From Alsobacter ponti (GTDB lineage Bacteria; Pseudomonadota; Alphaproteobacteria; Rhizobiales; Beijerinckiaceae): 64,000 nt of DNA. The stretch covers positions 140,335 to 204,334 of the forward strand of contig NZ_JANCLU010000007.1 of the NCBI RefSeq assembly GCF_024294805.1. Reading direction: 5' to 3'. The position numbers and the translations under genes were made by a program. A model generated the notes under the pieces. The model ran no database searches, was not told the origin of the DNA, and saw only the letters and a list, made by a program, of their open reading frames with translations. This document shows, in pieces, positions 9,843 through 18,514 of this stretch. Position 1 is the first letter of the stretch, and each line of letters opens with the position of its first letter.

Positions 9843-11117
9843 ATGGCGGGCGACGACGACACCATCGACACGAAGCGCACGGACGGCGACGCCGGACGGC
9901 CGAACCGGCCCGGCCGCAAGCCCCCGCGCGAGCCCGCCACGCTGGACCTCACCGCGCGCCATGTCGCGGACGCGGAGCCCACGCCCGAATCGGACCCCGC
10001 CGCCGCCGACCCCGCGCCCGATCCGCTCATGCCATCCGCGCCGGAGCGCGACGCAACCGTAGCGCCCGGCGAACCCGCGACTGCGGACGCCGCGCCGCCT
10101 CCCGTCGATTCCGAGCTCCCTTCCGCCCCGCCGGACGTGGAGCCCGAGCCCGCCCCCTTCGGCCGGAGCGAACCGCCGCCCGCCGTCGCGACGCAGCCGC
10201 CGCCGCGCCTCGGCCGGGCCGCCCTCGCGGGGTTCGGCGGGGGCGTGCTCGCCGTGCTGCTGACCGGCGTCGCGCTGTTCACGGCGGGGCCGCTGGCCGA
10301 CCTGTCCGACCGGCTCGCCTCGCTGGAGACGGCCGTGGGCGAGCGCGCGCCTCGGCGCGGGCTCGAGGCGGTCGAGAAACGCGCTGCCGCCATCGAGGCC
10401 GCGCAACAGCAGGCTCGCGCCGACATCGACAAGCTCGACGCGCGCCAGCCGCCGCCGCCGGTCGACCTCGCTCCGCTGACGCAGCGCCTCGCGGCCGTCG
10501 AGCGCGGGCTGCGGGAGGCGTCGCCCGGGCCCGCTCCCGCCCAGCCCGCCGCGCCCGTGGCCCCGCCGCCGCCCACGGCCTCGCCGGAGACGGCGCGGCT
10601 GGCCGTCGCCATGCTGGCGCGGGACGAGCTGGCGCAGGGCCGGCCCTACGCCCGGGAGCTGGCGGCGCTTGAGGGCGCGGGCGCCGACGCGCAGCTCGTC
10701 GCCGCCCTCAAGCCCTTCGCCGCCTCCGGCGCGCCGACCCCGGCGCGGCTGGCGGCCGACTTCGCGCCGGTGCGCGACGCGCTGACCCGTCCGCCCGAGG
10801 CGGCGGCCGGAAGTGTCCTTGACCGCGCGACCGCGGCGGTGCTGCGCGTCGTCAAGGTGCGCCCGGTCGGGCAGGCGCCGGGCGACGAGCCGCCGGCCAT
10901 CGCCGCGCGCACCGAGGACGCTCTGCGGAAGGGCGACCTGCCGGCCGCGGCCGAGGCGCTGCAGCGCCTGCCCGAGCGCGACCGCGCGGCGGCCCAGCCC
11001 TTCCTCGACCGGCTGCGGGCCCGCATCGCCGCGGGCCAGGCCGCCGACGCCATTCTCACCAAGGCCGTGGACGACGTCCTCGCCGTCATGAAAGCCAGTG
11101 GAGGCCCCGCGCGATGA
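9843..11117 (+). CDS. Mitofilin-family (Mic60-like) inner-membrane protein
   Basis: A 424-residue protein with a cytoplasmic proline/alanine-rich region (1-125), one transmembrane helix at about 127-149, then a periplasmic part with coiled-coil-like heptads at about 150-230 and a C-terminal helical domain. This layout and the position between hemD and hemY match the alphaproteobacterial homologues of mitochondrial Mic60/mitofilin, which shape membranes. The start at 9843 (MAGDDDTIDTKR) is preferred over in-frame upstream starts because the upstream part is unlike a protein start. The stop overlaps the hemY start by four bases (ATGA), so translation is probably coupled. Assignment rests on architecture and synteny rather than a sharp motif. 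Confidence 0.8.
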   Translation: MAGDDDTIDTKRTDGDAGRPNRPGRKPPREPATLDLTARHVADAEPTPESDPAAADPAPDPLMPSAPERDATVAPGEPATADAAPPPVDSELPSAPPDVEPEPAPFGRSEPPPAVATQPPPRLGRAALAGFGGGVLAVLLTGVALFTAGPLADLSDRLASLETAVGERAPRRGLEAVEKRAAAIEAAQQQARADIDKLDARQPPPPVDLAPLTQRLAAVERGLREASPGPAPAQPAAPVAPPPPTASPETARLAVAMLARDELAQGRPYARELAALEGAGADAQLVAALKPFAASGAPTPARLAADFAPVRDALTRPPEAAAGSVLDRATAAVLRVVKVRPVGQAPGDEPPAIAARTEDALRKGDLPAAAEALQRLPERDRAAAQPFLDRLRARIAAGQAADAILTKAVDDVLAVMKASGGPAR

Positions 11118-12991
11118 TCCGCGTCCTGCTCTTCATCGCCCTTCTCGCCGCGCTCGCCTTCGGCGGCGTCTGGCTCCTCGACATGCCCGGGGGCGTGGTG
11201 ATGACGGTCCAGGGCTACCGCATCGAGACGTCGCTGATCGCGGCGGCGGGCGTCGTGCTGGCGCTCACCGTGGCGCTGCTCTTCGTCTGGTCGGTGCTGC
11301 GCTACGTGCTGCGCCTGCCGGCGACGATCGGGCTCGCCACGCGGGCACGCCGCCGCGCCAAGGGCTTCGCGGCGGTGTCGCGCGGCATGGTCGCCGTGGG
11401 CGCGGGCGATCCGCGCGCCGCGCGCCGCTACGCCGCCGACGCGGGCAAGCTTCTCGGCGACGAGCCGCTGGCCCTCCTGCTGCGCGCCCAGGCGGCGCAG
11501 ATGGCGGGCGACCGGGGCTCGGCCGAAGGCGCGTTCCGCCGCATGCTCGACGAGCCGGAGACGCGCGTGCTCGGCCTGCGCGGACTGTTCGTCGAGGCGC
11601 GCCGCAAGGGCGACGGGGCCGCCGCCCGCGCCTACGCCGCCGAGGCCGCGCGCATCGCCCCCACGGTGTCGTGGGCCGGCGAGGCGCTGCTCGAATACCA
11701 GTGCGCCGACCATGACTGGACCGGCGCGCTCGGCACGCTGGAGCGCGGGGCGAAGGGCCTCGACAAGGCGACGGTGCGCCGCCACCGCGCCGTGCTGCTC
11801 ACCGCCGACGCGATGGCGCGCGCCGATCGCGAGCCCGAGGCCGCGCTGTCGCGCGCCCAGGAGGCGCTGAAGCTCGCGCCGACCCTCGTGCCGGCGGCCA
11901 CGCTGGCGGCCCGGCTGCTGGCCCGGCGCGGCGATCTGCGCAAGGCGTCGCGCACCGTCGAGACGATCTGGAGCCACGAGCCGCATCCCGACCTCGCCGC
12001 CGCCTATGTCAACGTGCGCGCCGGCGATTCCGCCAAGGACCGCCTCAAGCGCGCGGAACGCCTGCTCTCCCTGCGCCCGCGCGACGCGGAGAGCCGCATC
12101 GCGGTGGCGACCGAGGCCGTCGCGGCGCGCGAGCCGGCGAGGGCGCGCGAGGTGCTGCGTCCGCTGGTCGAGGCCGAGGAGCGGCCGAGCGTCCGCGTCT
12201 GCCTGCTGATGGCCGACGTCGAGGACATGGAGCACGGCGCGGACGGCGCGGTGCGCGAGTGGTTCGCGCGCGCCTCGCGCGCGCCGCGCGACCCGGCCTG
12301 GATCGCCGACGGGGTCATCGCCTCCACCTGGGCGCCGGTCTCGCCGGTCACCGGCCGGCTCGACGCCTTCGTGTGGGGAACGCCCGTCGAGCAACTGGCC
12401 GACTACGACCCCGAGCGCCCCGCGCCCGGCGACCGCGCCCGGTTCCATCTCGCCGCGCCCGACGCGGTGATGGCGGATGTCGACGAGCCGGTCGCGCTGT
12501 CGCCCTCCCGCGTCCACGAGGCCGCGCCCGCGGAACCGCCCGCCGTCCAGCCGGCCCCGGTCCCCGAGCCCCCGCCGGTCGTCGAACCCGTCGCGCCTCC
12601 GGCCCGCGAGCCGGCAACCGCCGCCGCCGAGACCCCGCCCGCCCCGGCGCAGGAGCCCGTGCCTTTGCCCGTTTCCGAGCCCGTTCCCGAGCCCGCGCGC
12701 CTCGCATCGCCCGCGCCGGAACCCGAGCCCACCGCGCCGCCCGCGCCCCCGAAGGCGGAGCGCGAGCCGGCGGCCGAGACGCGGCCCGCCCCGCCTCATG
12801 GGGAGCGCGACCTCGCGGCCGAGGCGCGGCCCGTGGCGACGGACACGCCGCGCCGCCCGGCGGATCGCGGCGCCGGCCGCCGCTCGCCCGGCCCGCTGCC
12901 CGTGGTCTTCCCCGTGCCGACGCCGCCCGACGACCCCGGTCCCGAGCGCGGCGACTCCGGCGAACGCGCCCGCATCGGCTTCCTGCAATAA
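11114..12991 (+). CDS. hemY: HemY-like TPR membrane protein with a long proline-rich tail
   Basis: A 625-residue protein. Two transmembrane helices (about 2-22 and 38-64) open the HemY N-terminal domain, followed by TPR-like helical repeats to about residue 400. The remainder, about 430-620, is a very proline-, alanine- and glutamate-rich tail without predicted fold. HemY of this family is not the protoporphyrinogen oxidase of the same name; it is an inner-membrane protein associated with heme synthesis whose reaction is unknown. It overlaps the mitofilin-like gene by ATGA. Tails of this kind are common in the order, but the length here is notable. Confidence 0.88.
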   Translation: MIRVLLFIALLAALAFGGVWLLDMPGGVVMTVQGYRIETSLIAAAGVVLALTVALLFVWSVLRYVLRLPATIGLATRARRRAKGFAAVSRGMVAVGAGDPRAARRYAADAGKLLGDEPLALLLRAQAAQMAGDRGSAEGAFRRMLDEPETRVLGLRGLFVEARRKGDGAAARAYAAEAARIAPTVSWAGEALLEYQCADHDWTGALGTLERGAKGLDKATVRRHRAVLLTADAMARADREPEAALSRAQEALKLAPTLVPAATLAARLLARRGDLRKASRTVETIWSHEPHPDLAAAYVNVRAGDSAKDRLKRAERLLSLRPRDAESRIAVATEAVAAREPARAREVLRPLVEAEERPSVRVCLLMADVEDMEHGADGAVREWFARASRAPRDPAWIADGVIASTWAPVSPVTGRLDAFVWGTPVEQLADYDPERPAPGDRARFHLAAPDAVMADVDEPVALSPSRVHEAAPAEPPAVQPAPVPEPPPVVEPVAPPAREPATAAAETPPAPAQEPVPLPVSEPVPEPARLASPAPEPEPTAPPAPPKAEREPAAETRPAPPHGERDLAAEARPVATDTPRRPADRGAGRRSPGPLPVVFPVPTPPDDPGPERGDSGERARIGFLQ

Positions 12992-13021
12992 GCGGTCCGG
13001 CGGGCGGCCTGGAGGCGTTCT

Positions 13022-13044
13022 GGCGGGCGGATTTGTCGCCCGCC
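13022..13044 (+). terminator. GC-rich hairpin after the heme operon
   Basis: Eight-base arms GGCGGGCG (13022-13029) and CGCCCGCC (13037-13044) around a 7-base loop, 30 bases past the hemY stop and 45 bases before the tRNA gene. There is no T tract, so it may be only a weak or factor-dependent terminator. Confidence 0.35.
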
Positions 13045-13088
13045 CGCCTTGCCAATCCGGGCCGATGACGCTATGACCTCCGCGCGTC

Positions 13089-13164
13089 GCCGCAATAGCT
13101 CAGCTGGTAGAGCACCTCATTCGTAATGAGGGGGTCGGGGGTTCGAATCCCTCTTGCGGCACCA
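13089..13164 (+). tRNA. tRNA-Thr (anticodon CGT)
   Basis: A complete 76-base cloverleaf including an encoded CCA. The acceptor arms are GCCGCAA (13089-13095) and TTGCGGC (13154-13160), with discriminator A at 13161 and CCA at 13162-13164. The D arm contains AGCTCAGCTGGTAGAGC, the anticodon stem pairs CCTCA with TGAGG around the loop TTCGTAA, giving anticodon CGT at 13122-13124, and the T arm contains GGTTCGAATCC. It reads ACG, the common threonine codon in GC-rich genomes. It marks the left side of the acyl-CoA and catabolic gene region. Confidence 0.98.
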
Positions 13165-13311
13165 TCTTCCTTCGGCACCATTTTCCATCAGCACGAGATG
13201 TGAAGCACCGGGACCTTTTCGGGATCGCGGAAAGCCGGAATCCACACCCGGCGCCTCACGGGTCCTCGCGGCGACGGTTTACGGCTGGACGACGAAGGAG
13301 CCCTGCGCACG

Positions 13312-14514
13312 TCAATGCGTCGGCCAGGACCAGAACCCCGCGCCTTCCTTGTCGAGGAAGCCGTTGAGCACCATGCGATGCACCTCGTCCGCCCCGTCCA
13401 CGAGACGGGCCTGCCGGGCGTAGCGGTAGATCCACTCCAGCACCGTGTCGGTGGAATAGCCGCGCGCGCCGTTGATCTGGATCGCCACGTCGGCGGCCCG
13501 GTGAAGCAGGTTGGCGACGTGCACCTTGGCCATGGAGACCTCCTTGCGCGCGAAGCCGCCGCGGTCGAGCTCCCATGCGGCCTTCATCACGAGCAGGCGG
13601 CCGATCTCGATGTCCATGGCGAGTTGGCCCAGCATCAGCTGAATGCTCTCCCGGTCCGCGAGGCGCACGCCGAAGCCGGTCCGCACCGCGGCGTAGTCGC
13701 GCGCGACCTCCACGCAGCGCTTCGACAGGCCGATCCAGCGCATGCAGTGCGTGAGGCGCGCGGGGCCGAGGCGGATCTGGGTGAACTTCATCCCCTGCCC
13801 CTCCTCCAGCAGCCGGTTCCCGACCGGGATCTCCAGCCCGTCGAACTCCAGCTCGCAATGGCCGCCATGCTCCTCGGGGCCCATGATGCCGATGCGCCGC
13901 GCGATCCGCCATCCGGGCTGGTCGCGGTGGAACAGGAAGGCCGTGAGGCCGTGACGCGGATCGTCGGAGGTGCGGGCGATCAGGATGAAATGGGCCGCGT
14001 CGTCCGCGCCGGTGATGAACCATTTGCGCCCCTTCACGACGTAGACGTCGCCGCGCCGCTCGGCGCGCGTGGCGATCATCTGCGGGTCGGAGCCGCCGCC
14101 GGGATGCGGCTCCGTCATGGCGAAGGCGGAGCGCACCTCGCCGCGCACGATGGGCTGAAGCCAGCGTTCCTGCTGCGCGGGGGTGGCCGTCTTCTCCAGC
14201 ACCATCATGTTGCCGTCGTCGGGCGCGGCGGAATTGAAGCAGACGGGCCCGAAGATGGAGCGGTTCATGGCCTCGTAGCAGGCCGCCATCCCGATCTTGC
14301 CGATGCCGAGGCCGCCCGTCTCGGGCCTGAGCTGCAGGCACCAGAGCCCTTCCCCCTTGGCCTTCGCGCGCAGGGCCGCGAGCGGGGCCGCGGCGATGTT
14401 TCCGTGCGCGTCCCAGTTGGCCCGGTCGGCCTCGACAGGCAGGATCTCGCGCTCGACGAAGGCGGCGACGCGCCCCCGCACATCCTCGATCGCGGCAGGG
14501 AGGGTGAAATCCAT
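13312..14514 (-). CDS. Acyl-CoA dehydrogenase (ACAD10/11-like)
   Basis: A 400-residue flavin-dependent acyl-CoA dehydrogenase that forms a trans-2,3 double bond in an acyl-CoA, passing electrons to ETF. Recognisable are the FAD-binding AFAMTEPHPGGGSDPQ region, the KGRKWFITGADDA segment, the helical C-terminal domain and the closing RYARQARLVDGADEVHRM motif. The neighbouring phosphotransferase gene (15336-16373) and this type of dehydrogenase occur together as the two halves of human ACAD10 and ACAD11, which act on 4-hydroxy acids. The start at 14514 (MDFTLPAAIEDV) matches family starts; 13 extra codons upstream are unlikely. Confidence 0.93.
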   Translation of the reverse strand: MDFTLPAAIEDVRGRVAAFVEREILPVEADRANWDAHGNIAAAPLAALRAKAKGEGLWCLQLRPETGGLGIGKIGMAACYEAMNRSIFGPVCFNSAAPDDGNMMVLEKTATPAQQERWLQPIVRGEVRSAFAMTEPHPGGGSDPQMIATRAERRGDVYVVKGRKWFITGADDAAHFILIARTSDDPRHGLTAFLFHRDQPGWRIARRIGIMGPEEHGGHCELEFDGLEIPVGNRLLEEGQGMKFTQIRLGPARLTHCMRWIGLSKRCVEVARDYAAVRTGFGVRLADRESIQLMLGQLAMDIEIGRLLVMKAAWELDRGGFARKEVSMAKVHVANLLHRAADVAIQINGARGYSTDTVLEWIYRYARQARLVDGADEVHRMVLNGFLDKEGAGFWSWPTH

Positions 14515-14549
14515 GGTGCTCGTTCCTTCGTTCGCTGCCTGCCGTCCGC

Positions 14550-15323
14550 TCACATCTCCGAGACGAGATGCCCGCCATCCACCGTCAGCACGCTGCCGGT
14601 CATCATGCCCGAGGCGCTCGACGCCAGCAGCAGAAACGGACCGTCAAGGTCGCCGGGGTCGCAGAGCCGGCGCATCGGGATGCGCTCGATCATCTTCTGC
14701 CCGGCTGGCGACTCAAAGAATTCGCGATTGAGGTCGGTGAGCACGTAGCCGGGGCACAGCGCGTTGACGCGGATGCCGTGGCGGGCCCATTCGAGCGCCA
14801 GCGCCTTCGTCATCTGCACGACGCCCGCCTTGGAGATGGCGTAGGGCGCCACGCCCCTGCCGACGCGCAGGCCGAGGATGGAGGCGACGTTGAGGATGAC
14901 GCCCGGCCGCCCCGCGTTCCGCCATAGGCGCGCCGCTTCCACGGACAGGAGCCACGGGCCGCGCAGATTCGTGCCGATGATCCGGTCGAAGAGGTCGGCT
15001 TTCACAGCCATGGCCGGCTCGCCCGCGGCGATCCCGGCATTGTTGACCAGCACGTCGAGCGCCGGCGCGCTGTCTCCCGTGGCGGCCGCCAGCGCGGCGC
15101 GGATCGATCCTTCGTCCGTGACGTCGAGCGCCACGGCCCGCGCATGCGGCGCGCCCGCGACGGACAGGTCTTCCACGAGCGCCTGCAGCCGGTCGACACG
15201 ACGGGCAGCCACCGTCACGGCCGCCCCGCATCCCGCGAGCAGGCGCGCGAAATGCTCGCCGAGCCCGCTTGAGGCGCCCGTCACGAGCACGTGCCTGCCC
15301 CGCATCAACGCGCCGAGATCCAT
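14550..15323 (-). CDS. SDR-family oxidoreductase
   Basis: A 257-residue classical short-chain dehydrogenase. The NAD(P) motif TGASSGLGEHFA, the NNAGIAAGE segment, the catalytic YAISK and the structural PGYVLTDLN loop are all present. Such enzymes oxidise hydroxyl groups or reduce ketones. It lies between the acyl-CoA dehydrogenase and the phosphotransferase genes with short gaps (35 and 12 bases), so it probably acts on a hydroxyacyl or ketoacyl intermediate of the same route. The substrate cannot be told from sequence. Confidence 0.92.
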   Translation of the reverse strand: MDLGALMRGRHVLVTGASSGLGEHFARLLAGCGAAVTVAARRVDRLQALVEDLSVAGAPHARAVALDVTDEGSIRAALAAATGDSAPALDVLVNNAGIAAGEPAMAVKADLFDRIIGTNLRGPWLLSVEAARLWRNAGRPGVILNVASILGLRVGRGVAPYAISKAGVVQMTKALALEWARHGIRVNALCPGYVLTDLNREFFESPAGQKMIERIPMRRLCDPGDLDGPFLLLASSASGMMTGSVLTVDGGHLVSEM

Positions 15324-15335
15324 CCCCGCCCTCCT

Positions 15336-16373
15336 TCAGGACGCCATCGCGAGGGCATGCGCCCGCCGCGCGAAGTTCACCGCCAGCCGACCGGTTTGCG
15401 CGGCGTTGGCGTCAGCCGCCGTGCCAGCCCGCGCCCGATCGGCGATCCCGACGAAGATGACCGCGAAGCGGAAGAGCGCGAAGACGATGTGGACCGGTTG
15501 CAGCCGCCCCGAGGGGGCCGGCAGGCCCTCGTAGCGCGCGACGAATTCGTCCTGGGTCGGAATGCCGAGCGCCGCGATGTCGAGCCCGAGAACGCCGGAA
15601 TATTCCTCTGGTGACGTGTGCCACGTCATGCAGCAGAAGCCGACATCGGCCAGGGGATGGCCGAGCGTCGCGAGCTCCCAGTCGAGCACGCCGATGACGC
15701 GCGGCTCGGTCGGATGGAACATCAGGTTGCCGAGCCGGAAATCGCCGTGTGCGATGGCGGGCGGCGCATCGTCCCGGGGCAGCTTGCCCGCGAGCCAGTC
15801 CACCACCGCGTCAAGCTCCGGGATGTCGTCCGTGGGCGATTCCGCCCATTGCCGGGACCAGCGCGCGAGCTGGCGGGCGAAGTAGTCGCCCGGCCTGCCA
15901 AAATCGTCGAGCCCGATGGCCGCCGGATCCACCGCGTGCAGCGCGGCCAACGTCTCGGCCATCGAAAAGTACATGGCCCGCCGCTCCCGCGGCGCGAGTC
16001 CCGGCAAGGCGCAGTCGTGGAAGACGCGGCCTTCAAGGTGCTCCATGACGTAGAACGGCGTCCCGATCACGCCGGCGTCGGGCTCGAACAGCAGCGGTCG
16101 CGGCACGGGGACCGCCGTGTCCTTCAGCGCGTCGAGGACGCGAAACTCGCGGTCGACCGCGTGCGCCATGGGCAGGATCGGGCCGGAGGGCTTCTTGCGC
16201 AGGATCGCCCTGCCGGCGGGGAAGGTGAGCGCGTAGGTGGGATTGGACTGCCCGCCACCGATGCGGCGCACCGCCATGGTCCCCGTCGCAAATGGCAGGC
16301 GCGGGCCGAGATGGGCGGCAAGCCTCTCCGGATCGAAGTCCAGGACATCCGAAGCCGACCCCACGCCCGTCAC
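15336..16373 (-). CDS. Aminoglycoside-phosphotransferase-like kinase (ACAD10/11-type)
   Basis: A 345-residue protein kinase-like phosphotransferase. The ATP-binding GGGQSNPTYALT, the catalytic AHGDFRLGNLMFHP and the metal-binding GVLDWELATLGHPLADV loops are intact. In ACAD10/11 the kinase domain phosphorylates the 4-hydroxy group of 4-hydroxyacyl-CoAs so the dehydrogenase domain can eliminate it. With the adjacent dehydrogenase, this suggests breakdown of 4-hydroxy acids, by analogy. It is the first gene of a three-gene minus-strand unit. Confidence 0.88.
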   Translation of the reverse strand: MTGVGSASDVLDFDPERLAAHLGPRLPFATGTMAVRRIGGGQSNPTYALTFPAGRAILRKKPSGPILPMAHAVDREFRVLDALKDTAVPVPRPLLFEPDAGVIGTPFYVMEHLEGRVFHDCALPGLAPRERRAMYFSMAETLAALHAVDPAAIGLDDFGRPGDYFARQLARWSRQWAESPTDDIPELDAVVDWLAGKLPRDDAPPAIAHGDFRLGNLMFHPTEPRVIGVLDWELATLGHPLADVGFCCMTWHTSPEEYSGVLGLDIAALGIPTQDEFVARYEGLPAPSGRLQPVHIVFALFRFAVIFVGIADRARAGTAADANAAQTGRLAVNFARRAHALAMAS

Positions 16374-16906
16374 TTGCGAACATCCTGACCAACGGCGTGC
16401 GCGGGCCGCGCTGCCGGCCGGCAGCGGGCCTCACCGGCAAGCGTGCCTTTCCGGGATGTCCGAGGTTCCGAGCCCGCCACAATCCGCTCCAGCGACAATC
16501 CGACCATGGAGGCGTCCCCGTCATTGAAGCGCATCGCTGGGCCCCGATCGAGACGGGCCATCTCACCGATGCACGCCTCACAGGCGCCGGCATGCCGGCG
16601 CTTACTGTCCTCGAACTCCGAAACAGTGTCGAGTGTCGCCTGGCGCGAGAGTCCCTTGGCGCGAGTGTCCCCTGGTGGATGTGGTTGGCCGTGCGCGCAG
16701 GTCACGACAGGGCCGGGGCCGTGGTCTCGGATGCTTGAATCGCCTGCACCCCGAACGCATGATGGCGAGCGTCCTTCGACGATCCGCGATTCAATCGGCC
16801 GAGACGCCGCTGTCGATCGCAGGTCTTCGGAACGTTTCCACTGCAAGACTGATGGGACGACCCTGTCTTCCGCGCCGGGCGTCGCCACCGCGCAGGAGCG
16901 CCTCGA
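16374..16906. other. 533-base gene-poor stretch between divergent genes
   Basis: This interval lies between the divergent phosphotransferase and acyl-CoA ligase genes and should hold both promoters. Open frames exist on both strands, but none has a family-like sequence or a convincing ribosome site. It contains a two-unit tandem repeat at 16641-16672. The GC-extreme composition of the left flank gives way to a more moderate one at about this point, so it may be the left edge of the acquired region. No tRNA, transposase or integrase remnant was recognised. Confidence 0.5.
16641..16672. repeat. Tandem repeat, two 16-base units
   Basis: TGGCGCGAGAGTCCCT at 16641-16656 is followed directly by TGGCGCGAGTGTCCCC at 16657-16672, with two mismatches. 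It lies in the gene-poor interval about 235 bases upstream of the acyl-CoA ligase start. It could be a regulator site or a chance duplication. Confidence 0.6.
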
Positions 16907-18514
16907 ATGCGTCCCGATCCGCCGACCCGCCGCGCGAACCACGTCCCGCTGTCCCCGCTGGACTTCCTGGCGCGTGCGGCTGACGTGACTCCGGGCCGGA
17001 TCGCCGTCGTGGATGGCGAGCGGCTGTTCACCTACGCGGAGTTTCGCGACCGGGCCGCGCGTCTGGGCGGGGCGCTCGTCGGACTCGGCGTCAAACCCGG
17101 CGATGTGGTCTCGGTGCTCTGTCCGAATGCCGCGGAGATGCTGGAAGCCCATTTCGGCGTACCCTTGGCCGGCGGCGTGCTGAACGCCATCAACACGCGG
17201 CTCGACCCGCCCGCCATCGCGCGGATCCTTCTCCATGCGGAGTCGAAGGCGCTGATCGTTCACGCGGCTCTGGCCAGGCCCGCGCGGGCGGCGCTCGCGG
17301 AGCTGGAGACGCCGATCCCGGTCATCGCCTTCGGCATGACGGCCGCCGAGCGAACGTCCATGGGCGCCATGGACTACGAGGAGACCCTGGCGAAGGCGAC
17401 GCGACAAAGCTGGTCGGGTCCGGCAGACGAATGGGAGTCGATCGCACTCAACTACACGTCCGGCACGACGGGCCAGCCCAAGGGCGCGCTGTACAGCCAT
17501 CGTGGCGCCTATCTCAATGCGCTTGGAAACGTCATCACGTTCGGATTGCGCCCGGACTCCGTCTATCTCTGGACCTTGCCGATGTTTCACTGCAACGGGT
17601 GGACCTATCCGTGGGCGGTGACGGCGGTCGGCGCGCGGCACGTTTGCCTCCCCGCGATCGACCCTGCCGAAATCTTCCGGCTGATCCGCGAGCACGGCGT
17701 CACGCACCTGTGCGCCGCGCCCGTCGTTCTGACGATGCTGATCCATGCGCCGGGCGCGGACGCCATTCGTCTTCAGCACCCCGTCGAGGTCGCTACGGGT
17801 GGAGCCGCACCTCCGAGCGCCGTGATCGAGGCCATGGAGCGGATGGGCTTTCGCCTGACGCACCTGTACGGGATGACGGAATGCTACGGCCCCTCCACGT
17901 CCTGCTTCCCGCAGGACGAATGGCGCGAGCTTCCACTCGCCGAGCGCGCGGTTCTGATGGCGCGACAGGGCGTGCGGAACCTCACGATGCAGGCCCAGGA
18001 CGTCATCGACAGCCAGACCGGCGCGCCGGTCCCGCGGGACGGCGCGACGCTGGGCGAGTTGGTGCTGCGTGGAAACACGGTGATGAAGGGCTATCTCAAA
18101 TCGCCGGACGAAACGGAACGGACACTCGCCGGAGGCTGGTTGCACACGGGCGACCTGGCGGTCGTCCATCCCGACGGATACGTCGAGATCAAGGACCGAT
18201 CGAAGGACATCATCATATCGGGCGGTGAAAACGTCTCGTCGCTCGAAGTCGAAGAGGTCCTTTACAAGCATCCCGCGGTGATGGAGGCGGCGGTTGTGGC
18301 GAGGCCGGACGCGAAATGGGGTGAGACGCCTTGCGCCTTCGTCACGCTCAAGCCCGGAACGGCCGCCGTGACGGAGGGCGACATCGTCGCGTTCTGTCGG
18401 GACAGGCTCGCGCATTTCAAATGCCCCCGAACGGTGGTGTTCACAGCCCTGCCGAAAACGTCGACCGGCAAGATCCAAAAGTTCGAGCTGCGCGCGCGCG
18501 CCAGATCGCTATGA
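16907..18514 (+). CDS. Medium/long-chain acyl-CoA synthetase (AMP-forming)
   Basis: A 535-residue AMP-forming acyl-CoA ligase. The motifs are YTSGTTGQPKGALYSH, the MFHCNGW substrate region, YGMTECYGPS, the hinge HTGDLAVVHPDGYVEIKDRSKDIIISGGENVSSLE and the C-terminal catalytic lysine in KTSTGKIQKFELR. The closest recognisable type is the broad fatty-acid/aryl acid CoA ligase group that includes methylmercaptopropionate-CoA ligase. It activates a carboxylic acid to its CoA thioester in the cytoplasm. It is the only plus-strand gene between the two acyl-CoA units, and its stop overlaps the stop of the convergent HTH gene by a few bases. Confidence 0.92.
   Translation: MRPDPPTRRANHVPLSPLDFLARAADVTPGRIAVVDGERLFTYAEFRDRAARLGGALVGLGVKPGDVVSVLCPNAAEMLEAHFGVPLAGGVLNAINTRLDPPAIARILLHAESKALIVHAALARPARAALAELETPIPVIAFGMTAAERTSMGAMDYEETLAKATRQSWSGPADEWESIALNYTSGTTGQPKGALYSHRGAYLNALGNVITFGLRPDSVYLWTLPMFHCNGWTYPWAVTAVGARHVCLPAIDPAEIFRLIREHGVTHLCAAPVVLTMLIHAPGADAIRLQHPVEVATGGAAPPSAVIEAMERMGFRLTHLYGMTECYGPSTSCFPQDEWRELPLAERAVLMARQGVRNLTMQAQDVIDSQTGAPVPRDGATLGELVLRGNTVMKGYLKSPDETERTLAGGWLHTGDLAVVHPDGYVEIKDRSKDIIISGGENVSSLEVEEVLYKHPAVMEAAVVARPDAKWGETPCAFVTLKPGTAAVTEGDIVAFCRDRLAHFKCPRTVVFTALPKTSTGKIQKFELRARARSL

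Noticed and set aside
10646-12988. A 780-codon open frame on the minus strand across the mitofilin and hemY genes
   Set aside because: Its product is low-complexity Gly/Arg/His sequence without any family features; it is a shadow of the real plus-strand genes in very GC-rich DNA.
13089-13164. tRNA-Thr as an integration site for the catabolic region
   Set aside because: No duplicate of the tRNA 3' end and no integrase were found, and the composition change occurs about 3 kb further on.
16443-16988. A possible 181-residue protein in the gap before the acyl-CoA ligase
   Set aside because: No family-like motif, no ribosome site, and its end overlaps the start of the ligase gene in another frame.
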